Shown here one piece after another: positions 47,070 through 57,331 of a DNA stretch of 64,000 bases. The first letter of the stretch is position 1. Each line of letters begins with the position of its first letter. Made by a program: the position numbers and the translations under genes. This DNA comes from Pseudomonadota bacterium (lineage in GTDB: Bacteria; Myxococcota_A; Polyangia; GCA-2747355), in assembly GCA_016711215.1 (NCBI GenBank), contig JADJTL010000001.1, positions 864,001 through 928,000 of the forward strand. Direction: 5' to 3'. The notes beneath the pieces are model-generated. The model was given only the letters and a program-made list of their open reading frames with translations. It was not told where the DNA came from and searched no databases.

Positions 47070-48000
47070 CGTCCACCTCGGCCGAGGACTCGCGCACCGC
47101 GTCGACGGTCTTGGCCAGGAGCGCGCGCTCTTGCTCGTCCAGAGGGATGTCGTAGATCTTCTCGATGCCGCCGGCGCCGATGCGGCAGGGCACGCCGATG
47201 AAGAGGTTGTGGACGCCGTACTCACCCTGGCAGAGCGCGGCGCAGGGTAGCACCCGCTTCTTATCCTTGAGGTAGCTCTCGACCATCACCAGCGCGGCGC
47301 CGGCCGGGCTGAAGAAGGCGGAGCCCTTGCCGTAGAGCTTGACCAGCTCGGTCCCGGCCTCGCGCGTGCGTTGGGCAATCCGCTCGATCGTCTCGGCGTC
47401 GAGGAGCGCGGTCAGGGGCACACCGCCGACGGTGGTCAGGCGGGGCAGGGGCACCATCGTGGGGCCATGCCCGCCGAGCACGGTGCCGCTGATGTCCTCG
47501 ACGGAGACGCCGAGCTCGAGCGCGAGGAAGGCCCGCCAACGCGCACTGTCGAGCACGCCGGCCATGCCGCAGACCTGATGCTTGGGAAAGCCGCTCTGCT
47601 TATGGAAGGCGTAGACCATCGCATCGAGCGGATTGGTCACGACGATCACGAAGGCCTTCGGCGCGTGGACGCGCACCTGGTCGGCCACGCTGCGGATGAC
47701 CGTCAGGTTGGTCGAGAGCAGGTCCTCGCGCGACATGCCGGGCTTGCGCGGGATGCCCGCCGTGATCACCACGACGTCGGCGCCGGCGATGTCGCGGTAG
47801 TCGCTGGTGCCGGTGATCGTCGCGTCGAAGGGATCGGCTGGCGCCAGCTCCGTCAGATCGAGCGCCTTGCCCTTGGTCGCCTGCTCGACCTCGGGAACAT
47901 CAAGAATGATGACATCGCCGAGCTCTTGCTTGGCCGCGAGCAGGGCCAGAATCTGGCCGATCTGGCCGCCGCCGATCAGCGCGATCTTCTTTCGAGTCAT
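47065..48000 (-). CDS. mdh: malate dehydrogenase
   Basis: 311 aa from ATG 48000, which has a GGAGG site; the upstream extension is not protein-like. LDH-like malate dehydrogenase type: NAD loop IALIGGGQIGQILA, Asp after VIILD, AGIPRKPGMSR substrate loop with Arg, and the catalytic His in LGGHGPTMVPL. Oxidises malate to oxaloacetate. Follows icd by 50 nt. Confidence 0.96.
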   Translation of the reverse strand: MTRKKIALIGGGQIGQILALLAAKQELGDVIILDVPEVEQATKGKALDLTELAPADPFDATITGTSDYRDIAGADVVVITAGIPRKPGMSREDLLSTNLTVIRSVADQVRVHAPKAFVIVVTNPLDAMVYAFHKQSGFPKHQVCGMAGVLDSARWRAFLALELGVSVEDISGTVLGGHGPTMVPLPRLTTVGGVPLTALLDAETIERIAQRTREAGTELVKLYGKGSAFFSPAGAALVMVESYLKDKKRVLPCAALCQGEYGVHNLFIGVPCRIGAGGIEKIYDIPLDEQERALLAKTVDAVRESSAEVDG

Positions 48001-48050
48001 GGAATGAACCTCCGTCGAGCGTGGAGCATCGAGCGCCGAGGGGCGAGGCC

Positions 48051-49493
<1,443 letters not shown>

Positions 49494-49520
49494 GGTGTCC
49501 TTCAATCGCGCTGGGGCTGC

Positions 49521-49565
49521 GCGCCGTCGACCTGCGCCCCGTCGACCTGATGGCCGTCGACCTGA
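49521..49565. repeat. 15-nt tandem repeat, three units
   Basis: Three units with the core ccgtcgacctg upstream of icd, same 15-nt period as other repeats in the window but a different sequence. A 10-nt pair (gcccagcgga at 49694 and 49706) lies in the same 267-nt gap. Confidence 0.85.
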
Positions 49566-49760
49566 CGGATGGCGTCGGATACCTCAAGGGCTGGGGGAAG
49601 AGAGGAGAAATATCCGTGTAAATCTGAGGCCAAAGTGCGCCTCTTCTAGCACGAGCCGCTACCTCGGTTCAACCCCAGTGGTGCACCGCGGGCGGCCCAG
49701 CGGAGCGCCCAGCGGATGGCCGCTGCCTGCAGCAGGCGCAACTGGCGCGCCCGCTCGCGG

Positions 49761-50768
49761 TCAATGCTGAGAGGCGATCAGCTTCAGTTCCAGCAGGCGC
49801 ACGAGCGTCCGTAGGGCGGCGGCGCGCGGCATGCCGCTGACCGTCAAGACGTCGTTATAGGAGAGCAGCCCATCGATGCGCGAGAGCACGAAGCCGGCCT
49901 GGTGATCGAGCTTATGCCAGGTGATCTCGTTGGCGGGCACGCGCACGATCGGAATCGACTCGAGGCTGCCGATGCGGGACTCGGCGTCCTCGACGATCAC
50001 CAGCTCGAGGCGTTGCGCGAGGGCGGTGGCGAGCGCATGGCCCGGCGCGAGCTGCAGCGCGCGCCGGCAGAGCTCGAGGGCCTCCGTCGGCTGGCCCTGG
50101 TTGTGGAGCTGTGCGGCACGCCCGAGCAGCGCCGTCAGCGCCTCGCCGCGCGAGCGGGCCGGCTGCGGCGCCCCCTGCGTCGCGCCAGGGCCGGCGCCGG
50201 CCTGATCGCGCAGCGCGTCGACCCCTGCCGACTGCCGCCGCGGCGGGGGGGCGGCGGCGGGACGCGCCTGACTGCGCGACACGGGCGTGGCCGCGACGTC
50301 CCAGTCCTGGGGCGGGACGGCGGCGCGATGGCTGGCCGTGACGGAGGCGAGCACCTCGTGCAGGCTGCCGCCCTGGGCAGCGAACTCCTCCACCGCGTCG
50401 TCGGTGAGATCCGCGATCTCCGGCTCCGGAGCTGAGCCCCCTGCTGCCCCACGCCGGCGGGCGCGGCTCTCCGCTGGGGCTGCGCTCGGAAGGCTTGCGT
50501 GGCTGGCCCAGGCGCTCTCGAAGGCCGGCTGCTCGCGCGAAGGCGCGCGCGCCTTGGCTACGACGGGATGCGAGGCGGTCGCGGCCAAGAGCGGCTGCAG
50601 TGCCTCGGGCGCGATGGGGATGGTGGTACGCGAGGGGCGGCGATGGCGCCGGGGCGCTTCGCCCGGCGGCGCGCTCTCGTCTTGGTCCCGGCGTTCCGTC
50701 GTCGCCGGTGGCTGGCGACGGCCCCCCGATGGCCCATCGTCCCTACTGGAGCCCATGGCCGGAAGCAT
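49761..50768 (-). CDS. TPR protein with C-terminal helical domain, unknown
   Basis: 335 aa. The N-terminal 180 residues are Pro/Ala/Arg-rich and probably disordered. A TPR-like block (residues about 205-245, LHNQGQPTEALELCRRALQLAPGHA) is followed by a conserved C-terminal domain with GFVLSRIDGLLSYNDVLTVSGMPRAAALRTLVRLLELKLI, a winged-helix-like module seen in many Myxococcota proteins of signalling or gliding. ATG 50756 is an alternative start. No partner in the window. Confidence 0.8.
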   Translation of the reverse strand: MLPAMGSSRDDGPSGGRRQPPATTERRDQDESAPPGEAPRRHRRPSRTTIPIAPEALQPLLAATASHPVVAKARAPSREQPAFESAWASHASLPSAAPAESRARRRGAAGGSAPEPEIADLTDDAVEEFAAQGGSLHEVLASVTASHRAAVPPQDWDVAATPVSRSQARPAAAPPPRRQSAGVDALRDQAGAGPGATQGAPQPARSRGEALTALLGRAAQLHNQGQPTEALELCRRALQLAPGHALATALAQRLELVIVEDAESRIGSLESIPIVRVPANEITWHKLDHQAGFVLSRIDGLLSYNDVLTVSGMPRAAALRTLVRLLELKLIASQH

Positions 50769-50854
50769 AAGGCGCGGCGGCGAGCATGTCTATGTAAGGG
50801 CTCGAAGCGCGTGGAGCGGGTCAGCGAATCACGGCGCGCGCTGCGGGGCAGCGA

Positions 50855-52456
50855 TTAGCGCGTGCGCTGGCGGCCGCGCTTGACGCCCCGGCGCGCCTGG
50901 CGCCCGCCCGAGCGGCGCAGGGCCACCAGGCAGTAGAGCGCCACGATCGCCAGATTGGCATAGCCGAAGGCGTCGCCCACCCGCGCGTAGACCGTCGTGT
51001 GCGGGGGCATCAGGGCCACGCTGTGGAGGAGCGTGCTGGGAGGCCTGTTGGGCGTCAGGGCAGGGTCGACGACCTGCGTCGCGGCGCGGACCCTGCCGGT
51101 GGCCTCGATCACCGCGCTCACGCCGGTATTGACGGACCGCACGAGATCGAGCCGCAGCTCGACGCTGCGGAAGACCGCGAGCGCCAGGTGTTGATAGGGC
51201 TCCGCGCTGGCGCCGAACCATGCATCGTTGGTGAGGTTGACGAGGAGCTGGGGCTGCAAGGCGGCCAGGCGCCGGCCGAAGGCCGGGAGGAGATCCTCGT
51301 AGCAGATCATCGGCCCGATCCGGTGCGGCCCCAGCGGAAAGGTCGTCACGCGCGTGCCGCGCGCGAGATGCGAGGCCGCCGGGAACCAGCGCCGGAAGCG
51401 CGGGATATGCTCATAGAAGGGGATGTGCTCGCCAAAGATCAACGGGTAGTTCTTGTCGTAGCGGCCAGCGAAGCGCCCGTCGGCGCCGAGCATGAAGGCG
51501 CTGTTGTAGGGATAGGGCTCCCAGCGCGAGTAGCTGGTGGCGCCGAAGATCAGCGGCACGCGCAGGCCGCGGCTGACGCGGCGCGGATCGTTGGGGGCGA
51601 AGTCGCGTCGCTGCGTGCGCTCAATCGCGTAGGGGTAGGCTGACTCGGGCCAAAGGATCAGCTCGGCGCCCGCCGCCTGCAGCTTGCGGCTCTCCGCCAG
51701 GTGCATCGCGTGGTGGCGCGCCGCGGTCGCGGAGTCGAGCCGCTCGACGATGCCGACGTTTCCCTGCACCGCGCCGATGCGCAGCTTCGGCGCCCGCCGT
51801 CGACTGGCCTCGATCTGGGGCAGGCGCAGATAGCCAAAGGCCAGCGCGGCGAGCAGCAGCGCGGCGCCGGCGAGCTGTGGGCGCCACGAGCCCTTCGCGC
51901 CCGAGGCCCCAGGACGCAGCCGCCGCAGCAGGTCGTCGAGCAGACCGTTGCTGACCATGATCAGAAACGTCACGCCGAGCGGACCCGTCAGCTCGGCGAT
52001 CTGGATCGCGGGCGGGACCCAGGCCTGGGTGATCGCGAGGTACCAGTCGAAGACCATCGGGGTCAGCAGCTCGGCGGCGGTCATCAGCGGCGGCGCGAGC
52101 AGCACGGTCGACCAGCCGCGGCGGCGCTGCAGCCAGCTCAAGAGCGCCGCAAAGGCGGCCCAGGGCAGGCCCTGGTAGAGCGCCAGGAGCAGGAAGAGCG
52201 ACCACGACCCCGCCAGTGGGATGTGGCCGAAGCGCAGCAGGAGCTGGGGAACCCAATAGAAGCCGCCGACGTTGGCCACGAGCCCGGCGGCCCAGCCATA
52301 AAGCCAGGCGCGGCCGATCGGCTGGTCGCGGACGGCGGCGAAGAGCGGGAGGAAGGCGACCCAGGCGAGCTGCCAGAGGTCGAAGGTGGCCGTGGCGAGG
52401 ACGATCGCGGCGCCGCTCGCGGCGCTCAGCGCCAGCCGCAGGAGCACGGCGATCAT
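50855..52456 (-). CDS. lnt: apolipoprotein N-acyltransferase
   Basis: 533 aa. N-terminal multi-pass membrane region, then the nitrilase-like domain with catalytic Glu in LWPESAYPY (about 269), Lys in RYDKNYPLIFGEHIPF (about 338) and Cys in MICYEDL (about 382). Acylates the N-terminal Cys of lipoproteins, the last step of maturation, which fits the many lipoproteins of this window. Its ATG overlaps the stop of the lipid-kinase gene. Confidence 0.96.
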   Translation of the reverse strand: MIAVLLRLALSAASGAAIVLATATFDLWQLAWVAFLPLFAAVRDQPIGRAWLYGWAAGLVANVGGFYWVPQLLLRFGHIPLAGSWSLFLLLALYQGLPWAAFAALLSWLQRRRGWSTVLLAPPLMTAAELLTPMVFDWYLAITQAWVPPAIQIAELTGPLGVTFLIMVSNGLLDDLLRRLRPGASGAKGSWRPQLAGAALLLAALAFGYLRLPQIEASRRRAPKLRIGAVQGNVGIVERLDSATAARHHAMHLAESRKLQAAGAELILWPESAYPYAIERTQRRDFAPNDPRRVSRGLRVPLIFGATSYSRWEPYPYNSAFMLGADGRFAGRYDKNYPLIFGEHIPFYEHIPRFRRWFPAASHLARGTRVTTFPLGPHRIGPMICYEDLLPAFGRRLAALQPQLLVNLTNDAWFGASAEPYQHLALAVFRSVELRLDLVRSVNTGVSAVIEATGRVRAATQVVDPALTPNRPPSTLLHSVALMPPHTTVYARVGDAFGYANLAIVALYCLVALRRSGGRQARRGVKRGRQRTR

Positions 52457-53412
52457 CGGCCCACCGGCTCGGCGATCTTCAGCCGCAGCGCGCCCGGCAC
52501 GATCTCGAAGCGCGCGGGAAGCTGCCCCGGCGCCTCGCCGTCGACATCGAGGAGCACGGGCGGGTCGCTCACCAGCGGCAGCGCCTCGACGCGGCGCGCG
52601 CGCTGGACCCGCACCTGCGGCAAGCCGAGGTGGGTCCCGCGATAGAGGCGGTGGCCGTGGCGTAGCATCGCCAGCGCGCTGAGCGCCTCGACGACCACGA
52701 CGTCGAAGAGGCCATCGTCGAGCTCGGCCGCGGGCGCGATCTGCATGCCGCCACCAAAATAGCGGCCGTTGGCGACGGCGACGTTTTGCACCGTCAGCGC
52801 CACGCTGGGCCCCTCGTCGAGGCGCAGCGCCACGCGCGCCGGTTCGTAGCGGCGGAGCGCGCGCGCCGTCGCGAGCGCGAAAGAGAGGCGCCCGCCGAGT
52901 GCCTTCGAGCTGCTGTTGGCGAGCTGGTCGACCAGCCCGGCCAGACCGAAGCTCGCGATGTTGGCGAAGTGCCGAGCCTGCGGCCGGCCGTCGGCGGCTT
53001 GATAGGTGACGCGCCCGACGTCGATGCTGCGGTAGGCCTGGCCACGCAGCGCGCGGATGCCGCGGCGCAGCTGGCGCGGCGTGCCGGTGCTACGACAGAA
53101 GTCGCCGCCGGTGCCGAAGTGGACCAACCCGAGCAAGAGCTCGGGGCGCAGCGGCCCCGCGTCGTCGAAAAGCCCCGCCACGACCTCGCTGATCGTCCCA
53201 TCCCCGCCGACGGCCACGATCAGCTCGAAGCCCTGATCGATGGCCGCGCGGCTGAGCGTGCGCGCGTCGCCCCGCTGGCGCGTGAAGCGCACCTGATGCG
53301 CGCCGAGCTGCTCCTGCAGCAGCGCCGCGACCTGCGACCAGCGCCGCGCGAGCGCGCCGCCGGCAGACTGCGGGTTGGCGATGACGAGGGCGCGCAGGGC
53401 TGGCTGGGCCAT
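52453..53412 (-). CDS. YegS/DAGK-family lipid kinase
   Basis: 319 aa from ATG 53412, which follows a GGAGG site; the open frame extends upstream without support. The catalytic GGDGTISEV (about 68-76), VIANPQSAGG at the start, and GTGGDFCRS (variant of GTANDFAR) place it in the diacylglycerol-kinase family. It phosphorylates a lipid such as diacylglycerol or a sphingoid base; the substrate is not decided. Confidence 0.9.
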   Translation of the reverse strand: MAQPALRALVIANPQSAGGALARRWSQVAALLQEQLGAHQVRFTRQRGDARTLSRAAIDQGFELIVAVGGDGTISEVVAGLFDDAGPLRPELLLGLVHFGTGGDFCRSTGTPRQLRRGIRALRGQAYRSIDVGRVTYQAADGRPQARHFANIASFGLAGLVDQLANSSSKALGGRLSFALATARALRRYEPARVALRLDEGPSVALTVQNVAVANGRYFGGGMQIAPAAELDDGLFDVVVVEALSALAMLRHGHRLYRGTHLGLPQVRVQRARRVEALPLVSDPPVLLDVDGEAPGQLPARFEIVPGALRLKIAEPVGR

Positions 53413-53503
53413 AGGGCCTCCGCGGCAACAGGGATGCACCTTGTAGCCAATCGGCGGCCGCGCGGCAACCGCAAGCCGATGGCGCCACGGCTTGCCGCGT
53501 CGA

Positions 53504-54502
53504 TCAATCCGCGCGCAGGGCCCCGTTCTGGACGGAGGGACGGGCGGCGAGATCGTCGACCGGGCGCAGGGCAAAGAAGACCTGCTCGATCGCGTCGTTG
53601 ACCTGATTGAGCTTGAGCTGGAGACCGTCGATGAACTCGTGCAGGCCGCGGTCGACGATCTCGTCGACGCTGGCGAAGGCCAGCTCGCTCTGGAGCTGCC
53701 CGAGCCGCTGCTCGGCCGGGTTATGGAAGGTGTCGCGGGGGGTGCCGGAGATGGCGCGCAGCGACTGGTCGGCGGCGTTCAGGCAGTGCCGCACGGCGCG
53801 CGGGAACTCTCGGTCGAGCAGGAGGAACTCGACCACGCGCGGTGGGGTGATGCCGTGGTGCCGTCGGCGGTACATCGCGAAGGCGCTGACCGACTTCAGC
53901 ACCGCCGACCACTGCAGGTCGTCGAGCGGCCCGCCGACGTCTTGCACCTGCGGCAGCAGCAGGAAGTACTTGACGTCGAGGATGCGGGAGGTCTTGTCGG
54001 CGCGCTCGAGCATGCGGCCGAGGCGCGCGAAGTGCCAGCCCTCGTTATGCGACATCGTCGAGTCGATGATGCCCTGAAATAGGTGCCCGGCCAGGCGCAC
54101 GCGCTCGAAGAGGTCGTCCGGTCGTTCGCCGGGCGGCTGCGCCGCGGCCTGCGCCACGAAGCCCTGAAACTCGTTGAGCTGCTCCCAGGTCTCCGCCGAG
54201 ATCGTCTCGCGCACCGAGCGCGCGCACGCCCGGGCCTGCGAGAAGCAGGAGACGATCGAGTGCGGGTAGTCGGCGTCGAAGGCGAGGAACTGAAGGACGC
54301 TGGCGCGCGTCGCCGGACCGTAGCGCTTGGCGAAGAGCGCCTCGTCGCCGGTGATGCTGACGAGCGGCTGCCACTGCTCGTCGGTCGCCTGCGGCAGGTC
54401 CAGGGCCAGGTTGTGATGAACCTCGATGAAGCGCGCCAGGTTGTCGGCGCGCTCGACGTGGCGGCTCATCCAGTAGATCGACTCGGCGACGCGACTGAGC
54501 AT
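53504..54502 (-). CDS. alpha-E domain protein (DUF403), stand-alone
   Basis: 332 aa, all alpha-helical. Start MLSRVAESIYWMSRHVERADNLAR has the conserved S-x-YWMxRxxERAD signature of the alpha-E/COG2307 family, with a matching IDSTMSHNEGWHFARLGRMLERAD near residue 150. The family has no known reaction and is found beside circularly permuted ATP-grasp and transglutaminase genes, as here. Last gene of the five-gene cluster. Confidence 0.9.
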   Translation of the reverse strand: MLSRVAESIYWMSRHVERADNLARFIEVHHNLALDLPQATDEQWQPLVSITGDEALFAKRYGPATRASVLQFLAFDADYPHSIVSCFSQARACARSVRETISAETWEQLNEFQGFVAQAAAQPPGERPDDLFERVRLAGHLFQGIIDSTMSHNEGWHFARLGRMLERADKTSRILDVKYFLLLPQVQDVGGPLDDLQWSAVLKSVSAFAMYRRRHHGITPPRVVEFLLLDREFPRAVRHCLNAADQSLRAISGTPRDTFHNPAEQRLGQLQSELAFASVDEIVDRGLHEFIDGLQLKLNQVNDAIEQVFFALRPVDDLAARPSVQNGALRAD

Positions 54503-54515
54503 CGATGTTGTCCTT

Positions 54516-54548
54516 CCTTCAGATTCCCTTCAGGTTCCCTTCGAGTTC
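54516..54548. repeat. 11-nt tandem repeat, three units
   Basis: Units ccttcagattc, ccttcaggttc and ccttcgagttc in the gap between the alpha-E gene and the ATP-grasp gene. Confidence 0.8.
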
Positions 54549-54581
54549 GCCTGCGTGGCCTCGAGTGCCGGCGCGCTGGGC

Positions 54582-56150
54582 CTAGCTGGCGTCGGCGATG
54601 ACCCAGGTGTCCTTGCTGCCGCCGCCCTGGGACGAGTTGACGACGAGCGAACCCTTGCGCAACGCCACGCGCGTCAGCCCCCCGGGCAGCACAAAGAACA
54701 GGTCGCGTCCGCAGAGGATGTAGGGGCGCAGATCGACGTGGCGACCCTGCAGCTCGCCATCGATCAGGGTGGGCACGCGTGAGAGGGCGAGCGTTGGCTG
54801 AGCGATGTATTTGCGCGGGTGCTCGGTGATGCGGCGGGCGAACTCGCGACGATCGTCGTCGCTGGCGTGGGGGCCGATCAACATGCCGTAGCCGCCCGAC
54901 TCGTCGGCCGCCTTGACCACGAGCTGGTCGAGGTTCTCGAGGACGAAGCGGCGGTCAGCGTCGCGCTGACAGACGTAGGTCGGCACGTTGGGGATCAGCG
55001 CCGGCTCGCCGAGGTAGTAACGCACCAAGTCGGGGACGAAGGGATAGAGCACCTTGTCGTCGGCGATGCCCGTCCCGGGGGCGTTCGCCAGCGCGACCCC
55101 TCCCTGGCGATAGACCTCCACCAACCCGGGGACACCCAGCAGGGAGTCGGCGCGGAAGGCCTCCGGATCGAGGAAGTCGTCATCGATGCGGCGGTAAATC
55201 ACGTCGACCCGCTCGAAGCCGGAGGTCGTGCGCATCCAGACCAGCCCATCGCGTACGACCAGGTCACGTCCCTCGACCAGCTCGACCCCCATCTGTTGCG
55301 CGAGGAAGGAGTGCTCGTAGTAGGCCGAGTTGAAGACGCCTGGCGTCAGGACCACGACCGTCGGCGCCCGCACGTTGGGCGGTGCCACCGACTCGAGCAC
55401 CTGCAACAGGCGGCTGGGATAGTCCTCGACCGGGCGCACTGCCACGCTCTCGAAGAGGCGCGGGAAGCTGCGCTTCATCGCTCGGCGATTCTGCAGCACA
55501 TAGGAGACCCCGGAGGGGCAGCGCAGGTTGTCCTCGAGCACGTAGATCTGGCCGTCGCGGTCGCGGACGAGGTCGGTGCCCGTGACGTGACACCAGACCC
55601 CCGCGGGCGGCTCGAGACCGATACATTGCCGCCGGAAGCTGCTAGCGGTCTGCACGAGCTCTGCCGGCACGACGCCGTCACGGACGGCACGCTGCTCGTG
55701 GTAGGTGTCGGCGATGAAGCGATTGAGGGCGCGGACGCGCTGGATCAGGCCGCGCTCGATCCAGTTCCACTCGGCTGCGGCGACGATCCGCGGCACGATG
55801 TCGAAGGGGAAGATGCGATCGGCCCCGCGATCGTCGCCATAGACCGCGAAGCTGATCCCCATCCGTTGAAAGAGGCGCACCGCCGCGCCCTGACGCGCGA
55901 GCAGCTCGGCGCCGCTCAGCGCTTCGAGCGTCTCGACCAGCAGCCGGGCCTGAGGCCGCGGCCGGCCGTCCTCGCCGATTAGCTCGTCATAATGGTTGGT
56001 CGTGTCGTAGGCCGCGAAGCTGAGCATCGCGAGCGGCTCGCGCGACGCTGCCGCGGACGAGTATGCCGAAGCGGAGGACTCGGAGGCGGTCTCGGTTGCT
56101 ACGGCCGGCTGGCTGCCCTGCGCGCCGCTCGCTTGGTTCTGATCCATCAT
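54582..56150 (-). CDS. circularly permuted ATP-grasp protein (DUF404/407)
   Basis: 522 aa from ATG 56150 (a second ATG follows), with AGGAG upstream; the upstream extension is disordered. Conserved blocks: FQRMGISFAVYGD, FDIVPRIV, LEDNLRCPSGVSYVLQNR, VVLTPGVFNSAYYEHSFLA, VIYRRIDDDFLDP, LVVKAADESGGYGM and SQGGGSKDTWV. These are the nucleotide- and metal-binding segments of the permuted ATP-grasp type 2 family, predicted to form amide or similar bonds with ATP. No substrate is known. The partner alpha-E gene is 79 nt downstream. Confidence 0.9.
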   Translation of the reverse strand: MMDQNQASGAQGSQPAVATETASESSASAYSSAAASREPLAMLSFAAYDTTNHYDELIGEDGRPRPQARLLVETLEALSGAELLARQGAAVRLFQRMGISFAVYGDDRGADRIFPFDIVPRIVAAAEWNWIERGLIQRVRALNRFIADTYHEQRAVRDGVVPAELVQTASSFRRQCIGLEPPAGVWCHVTGTDLVRDRDGQIYVLEDNLRCPSGVSYVLQNRRAMKRSFPRLFESVAVRPVEDYPSRLLQVLESVAPPNVRAPTVVVLTPGVFNSAYYEHSFLAQQMGVELVEGRDLVVRDGLVWMRTTSGFERVDVIYRRIDDDFLDPEAFRADSLLGVPGLVEVYRQGGVALANAPGTGIADDKVLYPFVPDLVRYYLGEPALIPNVPTYVCQRDADRRFVLENLDQLVVKAADESGGYGMLIGPHASDDDRREFARRITEHPRKYIAQPTLALSRVPTLIDGELQGRHVDLRPYILCGRDLFFVLPGGLTRVALRKGSLVVNSSQGGGSKDTWVIADAS

Positions 56151-56186
56151 CAGTCTCCTGCAGACGCGATGCGCCCTGATCGTTGG

Positions 56187-56244
56187 CGACGCGTCGTTGA
56201 CGACGCGTCGTTGGCGTTGGCGCGTTGGCGCGTTGGCGCGCTGG
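56187..56244. repeat. 14-nt and 8-nt tandem repeats
   Basis: Two copies of cgacgcgtcgttg(a/g), then three copies of cgcg(t/c)tgg in the 272-nt gap between the ATP-grasp gene and the transglutaminase gene. The rest of this gap shows nothing recognisable. Confidence 0.8.
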
Positions 56245-56422
56245 GCTGCCGCTCCCGGCGCCGGAGGCGGCTCGCGGTGTCGCCGCGAAGCAGCTCCCAT
56301 GCCAGCTCGGGCTGGCGCTGACGATTCCGCCCCCGCCGATGAAAACGCGATTGGAATCAGTGGGCCAGCTTTGGTGCGCTGCGCCCTGATCGGCTCGATC
56401 CGACGCCGGCGCAGGGGCAATC

Positions 56423-57331
56423 CTACCGCAATGTCCCCTGGCCCGCACGCGCTTCCTCGCCCGCGGCCGCCACGTCGACGGCGACGTCCAAGGTCTGGTG
56501 GTCACCGCCGACGTAGATGCCGGTGATCGGGGCGACGTCGCCGTAGTCGCGACCCCAGCCCACGGTGACGTGGTCGAGCGAGGGCAGCACATCGTTGGTC
56601 GGGTCGAGATCGACCCAGCCGAGCTCGCCGCAGTAGACGGAGACCCAGGCGTGGGAGGCGTCGGCTCCGATCAGCCGCGCCTGGCCGGCCACCGGGCGCG
56701 TGCGCAGGTAACCGCTGACGTAGCGGGCGGCGAGCCCCAGCGCCCGCAGACAGCCGATCTGCACCTGCGCCAGGTCCTGGCAGACGCCGCGGCGCAGGCG
56801 GAAGACCTCGTCCACGGGGGTCGTGACCGTGGTGGCGCGCTTGTCATAGACGAACTCTCGATGCATGCGGCGCGTCAGCGCCGTCACGCCTTCGACGATC
56901 GGCCGGCCCGGGGTCAACGAGCCCTCGGCGTAGGTCCGCAGCTCGGCCGATATGGCGACGCGCGGCGAGTCGTAGACGAAGGCCAGCCGCTCGATCGCCT
57001 GCGGATCGCGCTCGGCGCGCAGGCGATCACGCACCGCCTCCCAGGGGAGCGAAGGACCTGCCGTCGCGGCGCCGCGCGGCGAAAGCTCGACAGTGCTCTG
57101 CGCGGTCACGATCATCTGCCGGTGCGGCTCGGCCACCGTGAAGTAGGCCACCGTGTTGCCGAAGAAATCGCGGCGTGTCTGCACCGTCGTCTCCCGCGGC
57201 TCGATGCTCAGGCTGTGCGAGAGGCAGCGCTGATGCGGCTCGTCGCGTGGACGCAGGCGCACGACGTTGTGGCAGAGCAGGACGGGGGATCCGTAGTCGT
57301 AACGGGTGCGATGCTTGACGGTCAGCTTCAT
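56423..57331 (-). CDS. transglutaminase-fold protein
   Basis: 302 aa. N-terminal beta-sandwich (bacterial transglutaminase-like N domain, residues 1-80), then a transglutaminase core with Cys in GVCQD (about 183), His in ASHAW (about 225) and Asp in WVDLDPTND (about 240): the triad is intact. Such proteins act as peptidases or amide-exchange enzymes. The stop is downstream and its ATG overlaps the stop of the fusion gene (ATGA), so the two are coupled. Confidence 0.92.
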   Translation of the reverse strand: MKLTVKHRTRYDYGSPVLLCHNVVRLRPRDEPHQRCLSHSLSIEPRETTVQTRRDFFGNTVAYFTVAEPHRQMIVTAQSTVELSPRGAATAGPSLPWEAVRDRLRAERDPQAIERLAFVYDSPRVAISAELRTYAEGSLTPGRPIVEGVTALTRRMHREFVYDKRATTVTTPVDEVFRLRRGVCQDLAQVQIGCLRALGLAARYVSGYLRTRPVAGQARLIGADASHAWVSVYCGELGWVDLDPTNDVLPSLDHVTVGWGRDYGDVAPITGIYVGGDHQTLDVAVDVAAAGEEARAGQGTLR